A DNA stretch of 64,000 nucleotides. Origin: Mesostigma viride (lineage: Eukaryota; Streptophyta; Mesostigmatophyceae; Mesostigmatales; Mesostigmataceae). The stretch covers positions 679,727-743,726 of the forward strand of contig RPFO01001598.1 of NCBI GenBank assembly GCA_009746045.1, read 5' to 3'. Under the pieces are notes generated by a model. That model searched no databases and was not told the DNA's origin. It saw only the letters and a list, made by a program, of their open reading frames with translations. A program made the position numbers and the translations under genes. Position 1 is the first letter of the stretch. Each line of letters starts with the position of its first letter. Below, piece by piece: positions 1 through 10,440 of the stretch.

Positions 1-2
1 CA

Positions 3-22
3 TTAAGAATGTACTCCAGCAC
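3..22 (+). repeat. TE1 left terminal inverted repeat
   Basis: TTAAGAATGTACTCCAGCAC; matches the complement of 8625-8644 at 20 of 20 bases. Confidence 0.8.
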
Positions 23-59
23 GCAAAATGTACTTCGTACCGAAGTTTGTCTTTTTATG

Positions 60-870
60 CTGAAAATTGTCATGCATGATGTTTGCAACCAAAATAGACC
101 TCGTACAAAGTTTGGTATCGATCGGACGTCATCTTGGTGACATTTGCTAGCAATAAGGTACATTTTTGTCATTTTTTTTAAATTAAATAGTAATAAATAG
201 GAAACAGTACTAAATCACGTCAAACCATCATGGATATTTGCAAGCAACCTAATTACCACTAGAATAGACCATGCACAAAGTTTGGGGTCAATCTGAACTC
301 AAAATAGTGACGTTTGCTAGCATAAATACTGCATTTTTTGCCATTTTCAAGCATTTTGCTCAGTGTAAGCTACTAAACAATATCAAACTACGTCATAAAG
401 CTATGAAATATTGGAAGCAACCTAAACACCACTAGATTAGACCATGGGCCAAGTTTGGGCTCAGTCTGACGTCAAAATAGTGACGTTTGCTAGCATAAAT
501 GGTGCATTTTTTGCCATTTTCAAGCATTTTGCTCAGTGTAAGCTACTAAACAATATCAAACTATGTCAGAAAGCTATGAAATGTTGGAAGCAACCTAAAC
601 ACCACTAGATTAGACCATGGGCCAAGTTTGGGCCCAGTTTGATCTCAAAATAGTGACGTTTGCTAGCATAAATGGTGCAATTTTTGCCTTTTTCAAGCAT
701 TTTGGTAAGTATAGTTGCCTCAAACTATGTCAGAAAACTGTGAATTGTTGTAAATAACCTGTTTGCCACTACATTAGACCATCCTCAACTTGTAAGGTCA
801 GGCATAGGTAAAGGTAGTGACATTTGCTAGCACTATATACAAGCATATTATGCCTCTTTTCGCATATACA
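60..870. repeat. Tandem array, ~174-bp units (array A)
   Basis: The motif GTGACGTTTGCTAGCATAAA, or a close variant, recurs near 139, 306, 480, 653 and 818, so the period is about 165-174 bp. Between these, AAGTTTGGG, CAAGCATTTTG and CACTAGATTAGACCATG also recur in register. The array lies 3' of the minus-strand ORF 1490-3367. A related array with the same core lies at 61.1-62.2 kb, in the same position relative to a related ORF. No coding potential was seen. Confidence 0.8.
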
Positions 871-1489
871 CATTAAAAATAACAAGACATCATCATATCA
901 TGGCCTTAATACAAGGTGTGCAAATGCAAATCACACCAGATCGGATGACCAATGATGGGTGGCTGCATGCCAACACATCTACCAGGCTGCAGGGTGAGAG
1001 GCCACATCGCTACAAGACAGGAATCCTCGCAATTGCACAACACCGCTAGTACACTGTGCACATACCCCAAGAGGATTTGGCTACAAGCCATAAAAGTTTG
1101 GCCATGCTAACACATTCTTCATCCAAGCAAAATGCAGCCTCTCCAAACTCAACTCATTGATTTAAATTCAGCTAGGCCAGGCGTGCATGCTCTACTTGCC
1201 GACAACCATGAGTAAACTTGTCTACCACTTCATTCCATGCGCCGGTAGATGGCACCGTCTCATCTACCAGTCATCCCCGGCTCCCATTCCGCATCCTCCT
1301 CTCCCTCTCCCTCTCCCTCTTCCTCCTCCCCCTCCCCCTCCCATTCTCCCTCCCCTCTCCCTCCCCCTCTCCCTCCTCCTCCCCCTCCTCCTCCCCTCTT
1401 TCTCCCCCTCTTTCTCTCCCTCTTCCTCCTCCTCCCCGCCTTCACTGTCACTGTGCACAGCAGGGACGGCATCGTCTATGTGGGTGCCA
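871..1489. other. Spacer within TE1, with CTCCCT-rich tract
   Basis: No gene seen. Bases 1293-1440 are a pyrimidine tract of CCT/CTCCCT repeats, which creates several spurious open frames on both strands. Confidence 0.6.
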
Positions 1490-3367
1490 TCACCTGCGTT
1501 CACGGTGCCAGCCTAGCTCCTGTGGAAAGAAGCGAGCGCGGCCAAATGCCTCGACTGGGTGTGGGCAGCCGCACACGAACTGCGTCACCTCCGCCAGGGC
1601 ATGATAGTCCTCATACTGCCCATCAGCCCACATCGCCTTGATGAGCAGGTGACCTCCCCTTTCCTGAACCTTAGTGACCCAGCCATGGAAGCGCTCCCTC
1701 TTCCTCGCTATCCCCGGAAACAGGGCACACAGGCGCATCCCGATAAGCGCACGTGCTCCATGCTCGGCAAAGTAGGCATTGCAGTCATCCTTTGCTGCTG
1801 CCCTGGCGGCGGTGGCAGTCTTGTAATGCTCAAAGTCAATCTGCGGGTGCTCTTTCAACGCCGCCACCGTGGCAGCTGACAGTTTGCCGGTACTGATCAG
1901 CTCAGGCTGGTGCACCTCTGCCGTACCGCCCACTGTCCAGTGCTGCAGGTGTACATCAGAAATGGGGACCGTCATCCCTGCGCTGCCGCCACCTAATGTC
2001 ACTCTAGAAAACTGGCCCGTCCACGACGGTGCGTAGTAAGGAGAGGCGACAATGCTGTCACGCTCCGTGCGATCGCCTTCCAGATCAAGGACCTTCACCA
2101 GCATGTGTGGTGCCCACGGCATTCCCTGCCCGCAGGTGACGGCTGGCCGCTTAACAACGAGTAGGTCGCTGCGTCGTATGAGGCTTCCATTCACCTTGAA
2201 GGTGTGCCTGCCGGAAATCAGTGTGCGCAAAGCGGGCGTTGCCGTTGATGTGCTCCCTCGCGCAGCGGGCGCACATGCGCGGTTGATCTGCGCTTGAATC
2301 TCGCGGGCAGGGCAAGCGACGTGTGAGATTACTTGTTTTATGGGCAGCCTCAGTGCTCGTGTTGCCCGCGCAACCGACTGGTCGCCTGCAGATCGCAGCG
2401 GTAAGGGTACCGCCTTGTTCGCTTGCAGTTCACGCTTCTCTTTGAGCTTTTGCTCCATGATGTCGAACAGATTCTCGTTGTTGGCACGCACATCCTCCAC
2501 GGACTTTGGCACCTGCTCAATCCATCCGTCCAGCAACTGCTGCTTCTCAGCGGCGACGATGTCAGGAAAAAGGCTGTGAAGGCTAGCGCAGGTACATCTC
2601 CTGGCACCGCCCTCGTCCCATTCAAAAAGCGGCACTAGACCAGGACTTCCTTTGGGGGCCTTGCCACGCTCTATGAGGAGGCACCCATAGACAGGATCTC
2701 CCTGCGGGGTGTACCCAATGGGCGTGACCCCGTCACAAGCCTCGCCATTAGGCCCTGTGGGCTGCCACTTGTTCACCGGTGCATTTACCAACGTCTCCGA
2801 TGCGGCTAGGCGCCAGCGGACATACACGGTCATATCCGGGCCCCAAAACACTTCGAGATCGAACACCTTCGAAGAGCGGTGCCTCTCCCTCTCGGCTTCG
2901 GTTGCTGGCTCATCATCCAAGTCGGCGGTGGCGCCCGCGCCCGCACCCGCGCCGGCGCCTGCGCCCCCACCCCGCCCGCGCCCGCGCGCGCGCCTTGGGT
3001 GGCGCCCGCGCCCGCACCCGCGCCGGCGCCTGCGCCCCCGCCCCCGCCCGCCCGGGCCCGCGCCCGCGCCCGCGTCTTGGGTGGCGCCCGCGCCCGCACC
3101 CGCGCCTTCTCCCCCGCCCCCGCCCCCGCCCGCGCCCCCGCCCGCGCCATGGGTGTGGCCCGCGGCTGGCTTCTTCGGAAATGCGTCCATCGATTTCACC
3201 CACCGGCCGTCAGCGGTGGATGCACCCTTTCGGCCACGTTGTGACATCAAGCGCGGCGTCCCCAATAGAACAGTCATGCAATATGAATAATCATTAGTAT
3301 CAACGATGCGTTCATGCAGGCGTGAACTGTGAAATACAACAAGCATGCAACAACGACTCCAGCACAC
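1490..3367 (-). CDS. Unfamiliar TE1-encoded protein with basic Gly/Ala/Arg-rich linker
   Basis: A continuous 625-codon frame. The N-terminal ~40 residues may be non-coding; a start at the Met of MSQRGRKG (near 3246) is more plausible. An Ala/Gly/Arg-rich linker is encoded by imperfect GC-rich repeats (about 2930-3160). Non-repetitive segments follow: one beginning VFDLEVFWGPDMTVYVRW, a charged helix (VRANNENLFDIMEQKLKEKR), a Gly-rich stretch, and a C-terminal module with RFHGWVTKV, MWADGQYEDYHAL and FVCGCPHP. The last module is shared with the ORF at the right edge (RFHGWVVAI, WSDGRFEEY, FVCACLHG). Its alternating aromatic and acidic pattern recalls small Tudor/chromo-like barrels, but that is a guess. 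I do not recognise the family. A length of over 450 ordinary-composition codons plus a paralogue argues that it is expressed. Confidence 0.6.
   Translation of the reverse strand: MCWSRCCMLVVFHSSRLHERIVDTNDYSYCMTVLLGTPRLMSQRGRKGASTADGRWVKSMDAFPKKPAAGHTHGAGGGAGGGGGGGEGAGAGAGATQDAGAGAGPGGRGRGRRRRRGCGRGRHPRRARGRGRGGGAGAGAGAGAGATADLDDEPATEAERERHRSSKVFDLEVFWGPDMTVYVRWRLAASETLVNAPVNKWQPTGPNGEACDGVTPIGYTPQGDPVYGCLLIERGKAPKGSPGLVPLFEWDEGGARRCTCASLHSLFPDIVAAEKQQLLDGWIEQVPKSVEDVRANNENLFDIMEQKLKEKRELQANKAVPLPLRSAGDQSVARATRALRLPIKQVISHVACPAREIQAQINRACAPAARGSTSTATPALRTLISGRHTFKVNGSLIRRSDLLVVKRPAVTCGQGMPWAPHMLVKVLDLEGDRTERDSIVASPYYAPSWTGQFSRVTLGGGSAGMTVPISDVHLQHWTVGGTAEVHQPELISTGKLSAATVAALKEHPQIDFEHYKTATAARAAAKDDCNAYFAEHGARALIGMRLCALFPGIARKRERFHGWVTKVQERGGHLLIKAMWADGQYEDYHALAEVTQFVCGCPHPVEAFGRARFFPQELGWHRERR
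2930..3160 (-). repeat. GC-rich minisatellite inside the TE1 ORF
   Basis: Imperfect ~12-60 bp repeats of GCGCCCGCGCCCGCACC type that stay in frame on the minus strand and encode the Gly/Ala/Arg linker. Confidence 0.7.
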
Positions 3368-3524
3368 TTAGTAAATACTGCTCATAATATCTGTGGCACA
3401 TGCAACATGGTTAAAACACACATGGATGACCTGTATGGCTGCACATGAACTGTCCATCTAGAGAAGACTAGAAATTCAGCATGATATCAAGAGCCATCCA
3501 CACAAATATATGTCTTACCGCAGC

Positions 3525-4182
3525 TTAGGGCTTCTTCGGGTTGAGTTGGCGAATCGAGCTTGTTGAGCCCTGCTCGAAGTAATGCTCAAATGCGATGCCC
3601 AGGCCCGCCAGCACATCATCAAATGTGATTAGTTTCACAGGTGGTCCGAAGAGTTCCAAACGTGGTTGCTAATTTTCAGGCAGTGCCTGAAGGCCGCCTC
3701 GAAAGTGAAACGCGAAAGTGAAAAGGGGTCACAAACCCTATGTTCATATCCTTGACTCCCCCGTCGAGAACGAACCGAAAACCAGCGCCATGAACGAACT
3801 TGTGACGAGTAGATGACGACATCGTGGTTATGGCGTCGTACCCCCCCTGGTGCAGCTGCTGCTTTATCGCCGCCTTCCTGTCCTCTTGCTTCCGCCCGGG
3901 CGAAAACCAGGCGCTTCGCAATGCCTGGAGATGTGATATTCTAATGGGCTTCATGCACTCGTGGCCGCACTTACAGTCGAACGTCTCGTCGGTCACTAGG
4001 CTGCCGGCATGGGTGCTGCCGCTTAGCACTATGGCTGCGAACTTGCGCTTCCCATGGTGTCCCATCACCATGATAGCGAAAGCCAGGAAGCAGATAGCCA
4101 CGATTATGTCCCAGCAAAGCCATAGCACACCTTCCGTTTCGACCGCCATGTCGGCCACTAGTCCGGATAGCTCAATGTGCAC
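3525..4182 (-). pseudogene. Cys-rich transposon ORF, 5' part plus possible terminal exon
   Basis: The minus-strand frame 4182-3676 (168 codons) contains a segment with spaced Cys and basic residues (CKCGHECMKPIRISHLQALR) and a hydrophobic stretch near residues 25-45. A second open piece, 3668-3525, follows a TTAG acceptor-like site and ends in TAA; it encodes LELFGPPVKLITFDDVLAGL and ~20 more residues. No donor joins the two convincingly. Cys-x-Cys segments followed by an Arg-rich helix occur at the N-terminus of some eukaryotic transposon proteins, which suggests a TE1-related or nested element, but this is weak. The first 25 codons lie in a palindrome that repeats them in the opposite direction at 4650-4723. 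Confidence 0.3.
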
Positions 4183-4723
4183 CTGACCTTGACACTAATC
4201 GCACAAACAGCCACAATTTTGCAAGCAAGAAGACATGGCTACCTCGGCATTTCATGAAATGTACTTCGTGAAATGCATTTCGTGAAATGTACTAAGGAAC
4301 GTGATTGGCCGGCGTTCGCTCGCCAAATCTCGCAAAATGTACTAAGGCACGTGATTGGTCCCGCAAAATGTACTAAGGAACGTGATTGGCCGGCGAAGAT
4401 TCTGTAGGGAATTTTAATTGCAGCAAACAGAATCTTCGCCGGCCAATCACGTTCCTTAGTACATTTTGCGGGACCAATCACGTGCCTTAGTACATTTTGC
4501 GAGATTTGGCGAGCGAACGCCGGCCAATCACGTTCCTTAGTACATTTCACGAAATGCATTTCACGAAGTACATTTCATGAAATGCCGAGGTAGCCATGTC
4601 TTCTTGCTTGCAAAATTGTGGCTGTTTGTGCGATTAGTGTCAAGGTCAGGTGCACATTGAGCTATCCGGACTAGTGGCCGACATGGCGGTCGAAACGGAA
4701 GGTGTACTATGGCTTTGCTGGGA
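4109..4723. repeat. Near-perfect 297-bp inverted repeat with 21-nt loop
   Basis: Arm 4109-4405 is the complement of 4427-4723 with about one mismatch seen; the spacer is 4406-4426. Each arm contains repeated AAATGTACT motifs, CACGTGATTGG/ACGTGATTGG boxes and the ATG plus first codons of the Cys-rich ORF. A transcript through it would fold into a ~300-bp hairpin. Confidence 0.9.
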
Positions 4724-5920
4724 TGATTATCATCGTAGTACATCATATGTATTACAGTACATTTCACGAAGTACATTTCATGGAGGCAGAGGGAAAGTTC
4801 CTGTTCATGGTGAGTCGGGGTTAGCAATCACGGCAATGTCGATACATGTACTTGCAGTATATACAAATGCCATAATGTCCTTAGATGCAGCATGAATGTC
4901 TATTGTTCGGATTTCTTTTATCACGATGCTTAGGATGCCTTCCAACAGAAATCTGCTGCGCTACAGGTCGGGAATACCTGAACTTGATATGCGTGGCCAG
5001 TGGCCATGGCAGCCGGGGTCGGTAAGAATTAACTTCGATAGCCATGAATAATGCGGAAAGTGAACGTTGTCCACCCGCTGCACAGGGAAAATGGCTGCAC
5101 AGGAACGGCCTGACGTGATACTGTCGCAAAGCAGTTCTCATAAGCCGACAATTACACATTCGACTTATGATCGATAATCGGCGCAGGCCTTCGACATTCA
5201 AGCGCGCATCGAAACGTCGTGAGGATTTCGGACATTTAGATGAAGTTGGATTGTTTTCGGCCCTCGTATTTGCCATGATCTTGGCCATCCAATCTTTTTG
5301 CTTCGTGCACAGTTTGCGTTTGCAGTTAAGCGTAGGTACATGACAAGCTTGCGTTTGCGTTTGCGTTTGCGTTTGCCTTTGCCTTTGCCTTTGCGTATAC
5401 ATTTGCATGTGCGCTTGCGTTGCCGTTTGCTTATGCGTCCCAATGTATGTCTGGCTTTGGGCAATTCTATTTCCTTGTCGTTGGGATATGAGTGGGTGCT
5501 GGCGGTGGTGTTACTGTCGGCAGGTAGAGTGGCAGTGGCTTCAACTTCTGTTGCTTTTTCATTGCATTTGCATTTTCATTGGGTCTCTGTAGTTAACAAC
5601 TGCTTTAAATATCTTTGTTAATAGCCGGCTTCAGCTGTAATTTCGATTGCATGTTGCTTTTGAATTGCATTCGCACTGGGCACATGCAGTGGGCATTAGG
5701 CATTGGTAGTGCAATTAGACATGCAGTCACACTTGCAATTGCAATGAAGTTGAAATTGAAGCTGCAGCTAAAATTTGCTACGTGCCTACTGGTACAGTCG
5801 CATGTGCAGTCAACTTTGTGCTTGTTTATTATTATTATTTCTTCTTCTTATAATTTCTTCTTATTATTATTATAATTTCTTCTTGCTTTTCGTAATGTGT
5901 GGTGGTTAGAATGGTGATGG
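4724..5920. other. TE1 interior without recognisable gene
   Basis: AT-richer than its surroundings. It holds a short TTGCGT/TTGCCT repeat (5346-5400) and TTATTA/TTCTTC runs (5821-5890). Open frames here are short and driven by these repeats. Confidence 0.5.
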
Positions 5921-6138
5921 CAGGGGCAGGAGCAGGGGCAGGGGCAGGGGCAGGGGCAGGGGCAGGGGCAGGGGCAGGGGCAGGGGCAGGGGCAGGGGCA
6001 GGGGCAGGGGCAGGGGCAGGGGCAGGGGCAGGGGCAGGGGCAGGGGCAGGGGCAGGGGCAGGGGCAGGGGCAGGGGCAGGGGCAGGGGCAGGGGCAGGGG
6101 CAGGGGCAGGGGCAGGGGCAGGGGCAGGGGCAGGGGCA
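5921..6138 (+). repeat. (GGGGCA)n microsatellite
   Basis: About 36 nearly perfect hexamers. Reads as poly Gly-Ala or poly Leu-Pro in open frames that are artefacts. Confidence 0.95.
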
Positions 6139-6412
6139 ATCATGAGTTGCTTTCGGCCTGGCATGTGCACCAGAACTGGCATATGTGCTCGCAATGCAGC
6201 TTGCTACTCTTGTTCCTTTTGTTTGCCTTTTCTTTTGTTTGGGAACTGTTCGTGCAGGGGGGTGGGATGAGGCCGCGAGTCTCTGGGCAGGGGCATTGAC
6301 GTGGGTAGGTGTGTGTCTGGGCTAAGTCTGCAATTGTCGCTGCTGTGCTGTACTTCTGGCTGTGGCTTACGGTGCATTTGTGGCTTGGAGTAGGGGTGAG
6401 GCTAGGGTGGGC

Positions 6413-7390
6413 GCAGGCGCGGGCGTGGGCGTGGGCGTGGGCGTGAGCGTGGGCATGGGCGCGGGCGTGGGCGTGGGCGTGGGCGTGGGCGTGGGCGTGG
6501 GCGTGGGCGTGGGCGTGGGCGTGGGCGTGGGCGTGGGCGTGGGCGTGGGCGTGGGCGTGGGCGTGGGCGTGGGCGTGGGCGTGGGCGTGGGCGTGGGCGT
6601 GGGCGTGGGCGTTGGCATGGGCGTGGGCGTGGGCGTGGGCGTGGGCGTGGGCGTAGGCGTGGGCGTGGGCGTGGGCGTGGGCGTGGGCGTGGGCGTGGGC
6701 GTGGGCGTGGGCGTGGGCGTGGGCGTGGGCGTGGGCGTGGGCGTGGGCGTGGGCGTGGGCGTGGGCGTGGGCGTGGGCGTGGGCGTGGGCGTGGGCGTGG
6801 GTGTGGGTGTGGGTGTGGGCGTGGGCGTGGGCGTGGGCGTGGGCGTGGGCGTGGGCGTGGGCGTGGGCGTGGGCGTGGGCGTGGGTGTGGGCGTGGGCGT
6901 GGGCGTGGGCGTGGGCGTGGGCGTGGGCGTGGGCGTGGGCGTGGGCGTGGGCGTGGGCGTGGGCGTGGGCGTGGGCGTGGGCGTGGGCGTGGGCGTGGGC
7001 GTGGGCGTGGGCGTGGGCGTGGGCGTGGGCGTGGGCGTGGGCGTGGGCGTGGGCGTGGGCGTGGGCGTGGCGTGGCGTGGGCGTGGGCGTGGGCGTGGGC
7101 GTGGGTGGGCGTGGGCGTGGCGTGGGCGTGGGCGTGGGCGTGGGCGTGGGCGTGGGCGTGGGCGTGGGCGTGGGCGTGGGCGTGGGCGTGGGCGTGGGCG
7201 TGGGCGTGGGCGTGGGCGTGGGCGTGGGCGTGGGCGTGGGCGTGGGCGTGGGCGTGGGCGTGGGCGTGGGCGTGGGCGTGGGCGTGGGCGTGGGCGTGGG
7301 CGTGGGCGTGGGCGTGGGCGTGGGCGTGGGCGTGGGCGTGGGCGTGGGCGTGGGCGTGGGCGTGAGCGTGGGCGTGGGCGTTGGCGTGGG
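6413..7390 (+). repeat. (GGGCGT)n long hexanucleotide array
   Basis: Nearly 1 kb of GGGCGT with few interruptions (GGGCAT, GGGTGT and two single-base frame changes near 7070-7122). Strongly G-rich on the + strand. Confidence 0.95.
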
Positions 7391-7861
7391 TAGGTGTGTG
7401 TCTCAGCTACGTCTGCAATTGTTGCAGTGCGCTCTACTTCTGGCTGTGGCTTTGGGTATAATTGTGGCTTGGAGTAGGGGTGAGGCTAGGGTGGGCGTGG
7501 GCGTGGGCGTGGGCGTGGGCGTGGGCGTGGGCGTGGGCGTGGGCGTGGGCGTGGGCGTGGGCGTGGGCGTGGGCGTGGGCGTGGGCGTGGGCGTGGGCGT
7601 GGGCGTGGGCGTGGGCGTGGGCGTGGGCGTGGGCGTGGGCGTGGGCGTGGGCGTGGGCGTGGGTGAGAATGGGCGGGGCGTGGGCGTGGGCGGGGGCATG
7701 GGCGGGGGCGGGGGCGGGGGCGGGGGCGGGGGCGGGGCGGGGGCGGGGGCGGGGGCGGGGCGGGGGCGGGGGCGGGGGCGGGGGCGGGGGCGGGGGCGGG
7801 GCGGGGGCGGGGGCGGGGGCGGGGGCGGGGGCGGGGGCGGGGGCGGGGGCGGGGCGGGGGC
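7391..7861 (+). repeat. Second GGGCGT array grading into (GGGGGC)n
   Basis: Unique sequence 7391-7490 resembles 6300-6412 (both contain CTTCTGGCTGTGGCTT and TTGGAGTAGGGGTGAGGC). (GGGCGT)n follows to 7664 and G5C/G4C repeats to 7861, so flank and array were duplicated in tandem. Confidence 0.9.
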
Positions 7862-8624
7862 ATGGGCGTGTGCATGGGCGTTGGGGGGGTCAGGGGGGCT
7901 GGGGTTGGGTTTGGGTGGGTGGGTCATTGGTGCAATGTTTGGAGTTGGGGCTTGTGTGTGTGTGTGGGGGGGGGGGGCATCGGGATTGCCATGCGCGTGC
8001 ACGTGGGCGTCCGCGTGATCCTCTGTTCGTGTACATGTTCATGCATGTGCCATGACGGCACAATGCATGTCAGATTCGTGACTTTATCGTGTGTTCCCTA
8101 GTTGCAAGTATTACTGCTAAAATTCATTGCAGCATTCCATTCCTTGCATAATGCTTGATTGCTTGCATCAGTTCATTCTATACTTCGATCATGACCTGAA
8201 GTGCTTAAGTATTACCAGATTCTCGCGCAGTGTCAGAATGTCCAATTTTTAGCACACATGCATGTTTGCACACCAAAGCCCTCATTCCCATGTTGATAAG
8301 GCTAAGTAAAACATTTTTTTTTTGTGCTCCACGAAATGCAGCTGTGAATGGCTCTAGGAGGTCACCAATGGTGGCCAGACCTGTTATTGAGCATTAGGAG
8401 ACGTTACAGGGGCATCAATCACAGTTACATTTAGTTCAGATGTAGTTCAATTTAGTACATTATAGTATAAATGTAGTAGAAAATAGTACAACCTAGTACA
8501 TTGTAGCATATACTAGTTCAACTACCTCCAGATGAGATCCAGGGGCTATGGGGACACTTTTTATGCAAAACTGAACTTGAAACAAGCAAAAAACAAGAAA
8601 CTTGGAAAAACTCAAAATGTACTT
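7862..8624. other. TE1 right subterminal region
   Basis: No gene. Contains a GT/G run (7950-7977) and several AGTACA/TAGTAC motifs (8440-8520) approaching the right terminal repeat. Confidence 0.5.
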
Positions 8625-8644
8625 GTGCTGGAGTACATTCTTAA
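8625..8644 (-). repeat. TE1 right terminal inverted repeat
   Basis: Exact complement of 3-22. Immediately outside it, a different dispersed repeat (8655-9110) begins, consistent with an element boundary here. Confidence 0.8.
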
Positions 8645-8654
8645 CGGCTGGCAG

Positions 8655-9110
8655 GGTAAACAGCATGCTTGATCAGGGCGTGTGTTTCGAGCCTAACTGG
8701 CCGGGAGTGTCTAGTGGTGAGCACCATTGCTGCGATCGCTCTCCCACCATTTACGAGGAAATACCCGCAAATGGAAAACCACTGAAAAGGACTCTAGCTA
8801 GTCAGTCATCACTTTAGCCATGCCATGATTCCAAACGTCCAAGAACTGCACACATTGCAAAGGCAAAAAGCCGGAGGACAGCACTTTCAAATGTGCGGCG
8901 GGAACCAAAAGCCCGCGTATGCCAGAAAACATCGTGTTGCTGCAGCGACGCGACGATGTGGACAACGAATCCAGTGCCAAGCTCGGAACGGCCGCAAAGG
9001 AGATCTGGCATCACAGGGTTCAGATGTGCGGAGATACTATGCGATCCAGCCGGTCCACGACCTGTTTGTAGAGCTTGCAAGGAATGTGCACATGCAGTAA
9101 TGGGTACGTA
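8655..9110 (+). repeat. Three-copy dispersed repeat R3, copy 1, with open frame
   Basis: Homologous to 48305-48695 (+) and 59555-58848 (-). One frame runs from ATG 8825 for 91 codons (MIPNVQELHTLQ...). Another in-phase stretch gives NCTHCKGKKPEDSTFKC, which looks like a Cys-x2-Cys knuckle. Relative to copy 2 it differs by a 6-bp and a 33-bp indel, both multiples of three. I do not recognise the product. It may be an exon carried by a transposon. Confidence 0.45.
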
Positions 9111-9284
9111 AATTATGGTGGCGGGTTGGTAGGGAATAACTTAGTGCAAGGAATGTGCACATATTGCATTAAAAAATTATGGAAGGCTGGTGGGGAATAA
9201 GTGCAAGGAATGGTGCAGATTGAATTATGCCTTCCACCATAATTTACTGATCTCCATGCATAACAATGCCCCCTAAGGCCTTAA

Positions 9285-10440
9285 GGGGACGGTCCCGGCG
9301 CGAATATTTTGGCGCCGAAAAATTCGCGGTACCCGTCCGTACCGTGAAAAAGTGGTGCACGGGGCGCGCACCCCTACCGGAGCTGGCCATGGCGACGTGC
9401 TTTCAGGCAGAGTAGAAAAAGATAGCTCGCGGAATGCAGAGAAACTGAGCGAATCTTAAAGACGATGAGTAAATGATACTACTTCGTAGCGGAGTTCGCG
9501 TTTTTTGCAGTGTCGATGATTTTATTGATGACCATCGCCACGGGGGTCCAATCTGATGTTTTCGTCGAGAGGAATAAATTAGAATGCACGCTGGCGGCGG
9601 TGATTGTCAGGTTTTATGGGCTTTACCTAGCGTCAAGGATGCGTTTAAATCGTTATTGGTACAGCTTTAAAAATTTGCTGGGTTTCGGCAAGATTTCCGT
9701 CATGATCGGTAAGACACTCTCCAGGCTCGCGGGATGCGCGTCTTATTATTCCATGGAAGGTTGTTCTTTCTTGCGCCGCTGGGCGAAGGACAATTCCGGT
9801 AATGGTACGATCGTGTGATCAACGTGACCCTATGAATGTTTCGCTTCCTTTATGGGTTATCAACGCAAGTTTTCGGCTTCTTTCCGTGCAGTTCGCGCCA
9901 GGTATAATGCCATTCCGTGCTGCGCATCGCCAGATTCCTGGCACCTTTCCGTGGTTTTTATGTACGTTGCATGGCTGGGATGTATCAAAGCGTGACCGTG
10001 GCATATCTTCAAGTTGTCAGGGATTTGCTGAGTGGTTTCTTGGAAGGAGATTGCTAACAGCACTCAGTTTTGTGTGAATATTGACGCGGCCTTTCTTAGC
10101 AGAGGCTTCATTGTGGTTAGAGGCTCACAAGCTTGAGTTTGTTTCTTGGCAAACAATTGCGCTGGAAAGAAAGGTGGCAGTGGTTTTTCTGAGGGGCATA
10201 CTGCATGGGTGGAACTGCACGTAGGTAGGGGTTATCGTTGTCTTGTTGGCCTTTCTCCCACTAAAATGGGAGAGCCCTAATTCATATGCTAGCAAGGCAA
10301 GGTAACCATGGTAAGAAGCCTTGGCAAGCAGCATGTATGATAATTCTGCTTTCTCTGTGGACTGTCTGTTGTTACCCTTGTTGGGCAATTAGTGGATATG
10401 GCTTTCTAGGGTGTGTTTGAGCTTGGTTTTGGGATGATGC
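9285..10440 (+). repeat. TE2 left long inverted arm
   Basis: Pairs with 16580-16315 and then 14430-13415 read on the minus strand. Open frames inside it (for example 9510-9818) are not preserved better than the surrounding bases, so none is called. Confidence 0.8.
9307..9321. promoter_or_regulatory. E2F-like palindromic site in TE2 terminus
   Basis: TTTTGGCGCCGAAAA, 22 bp inside the element end, matches the E2F/DP consensus TTTSGCGC on both strands. The right arm has a one-base variant (GGCACC). Function is inferred from the motif only. Confidence 0.3.

Larger units (their letters stand above)
1..8644. mobile_element. TE1: DNA transposon-like element with TTAA-bounded TIRs
   Basis: The two ends carry the same 20 bases in inverted orientation (TTAAGAATGTACTCCAGCAC at 3-22; its exact complement at 8625-8644). 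Both begin with TTAA, which would fit a TTAA target duplication as in piggyBac-type elements, with the true terminus at GAATG. The motif AAATGTACTT recurs next to both ends and in the palindrome at 4109-4723. Enclosed are a tandem array, a minus-strand ORF of 625 codons, a Cys-rich ORF, the palindrome and long microsatellites. No DDE transposase was recognised, so the superfamily is open. That all of 1-8644 is one element is inferred from the matching ends; the window starts 2 bases before the left one, so outer flanks cannot be compared. Confidence 0.6.

Noticed and set aside
5835-8055. Long open frames of up to 405 codons through GGGGCA/GGGCGT arrays
   Set aside because: Hexanucleotide periods keep all three frames open; products are dipeptide repeats with no unique domain.
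9510-9818. 102-codon frame in the TE2 left arm, partly repeated in the right arm
   Set aside because: Differences between arms are not biased to third positions, and the right arm does not keep the N-terminal half open.
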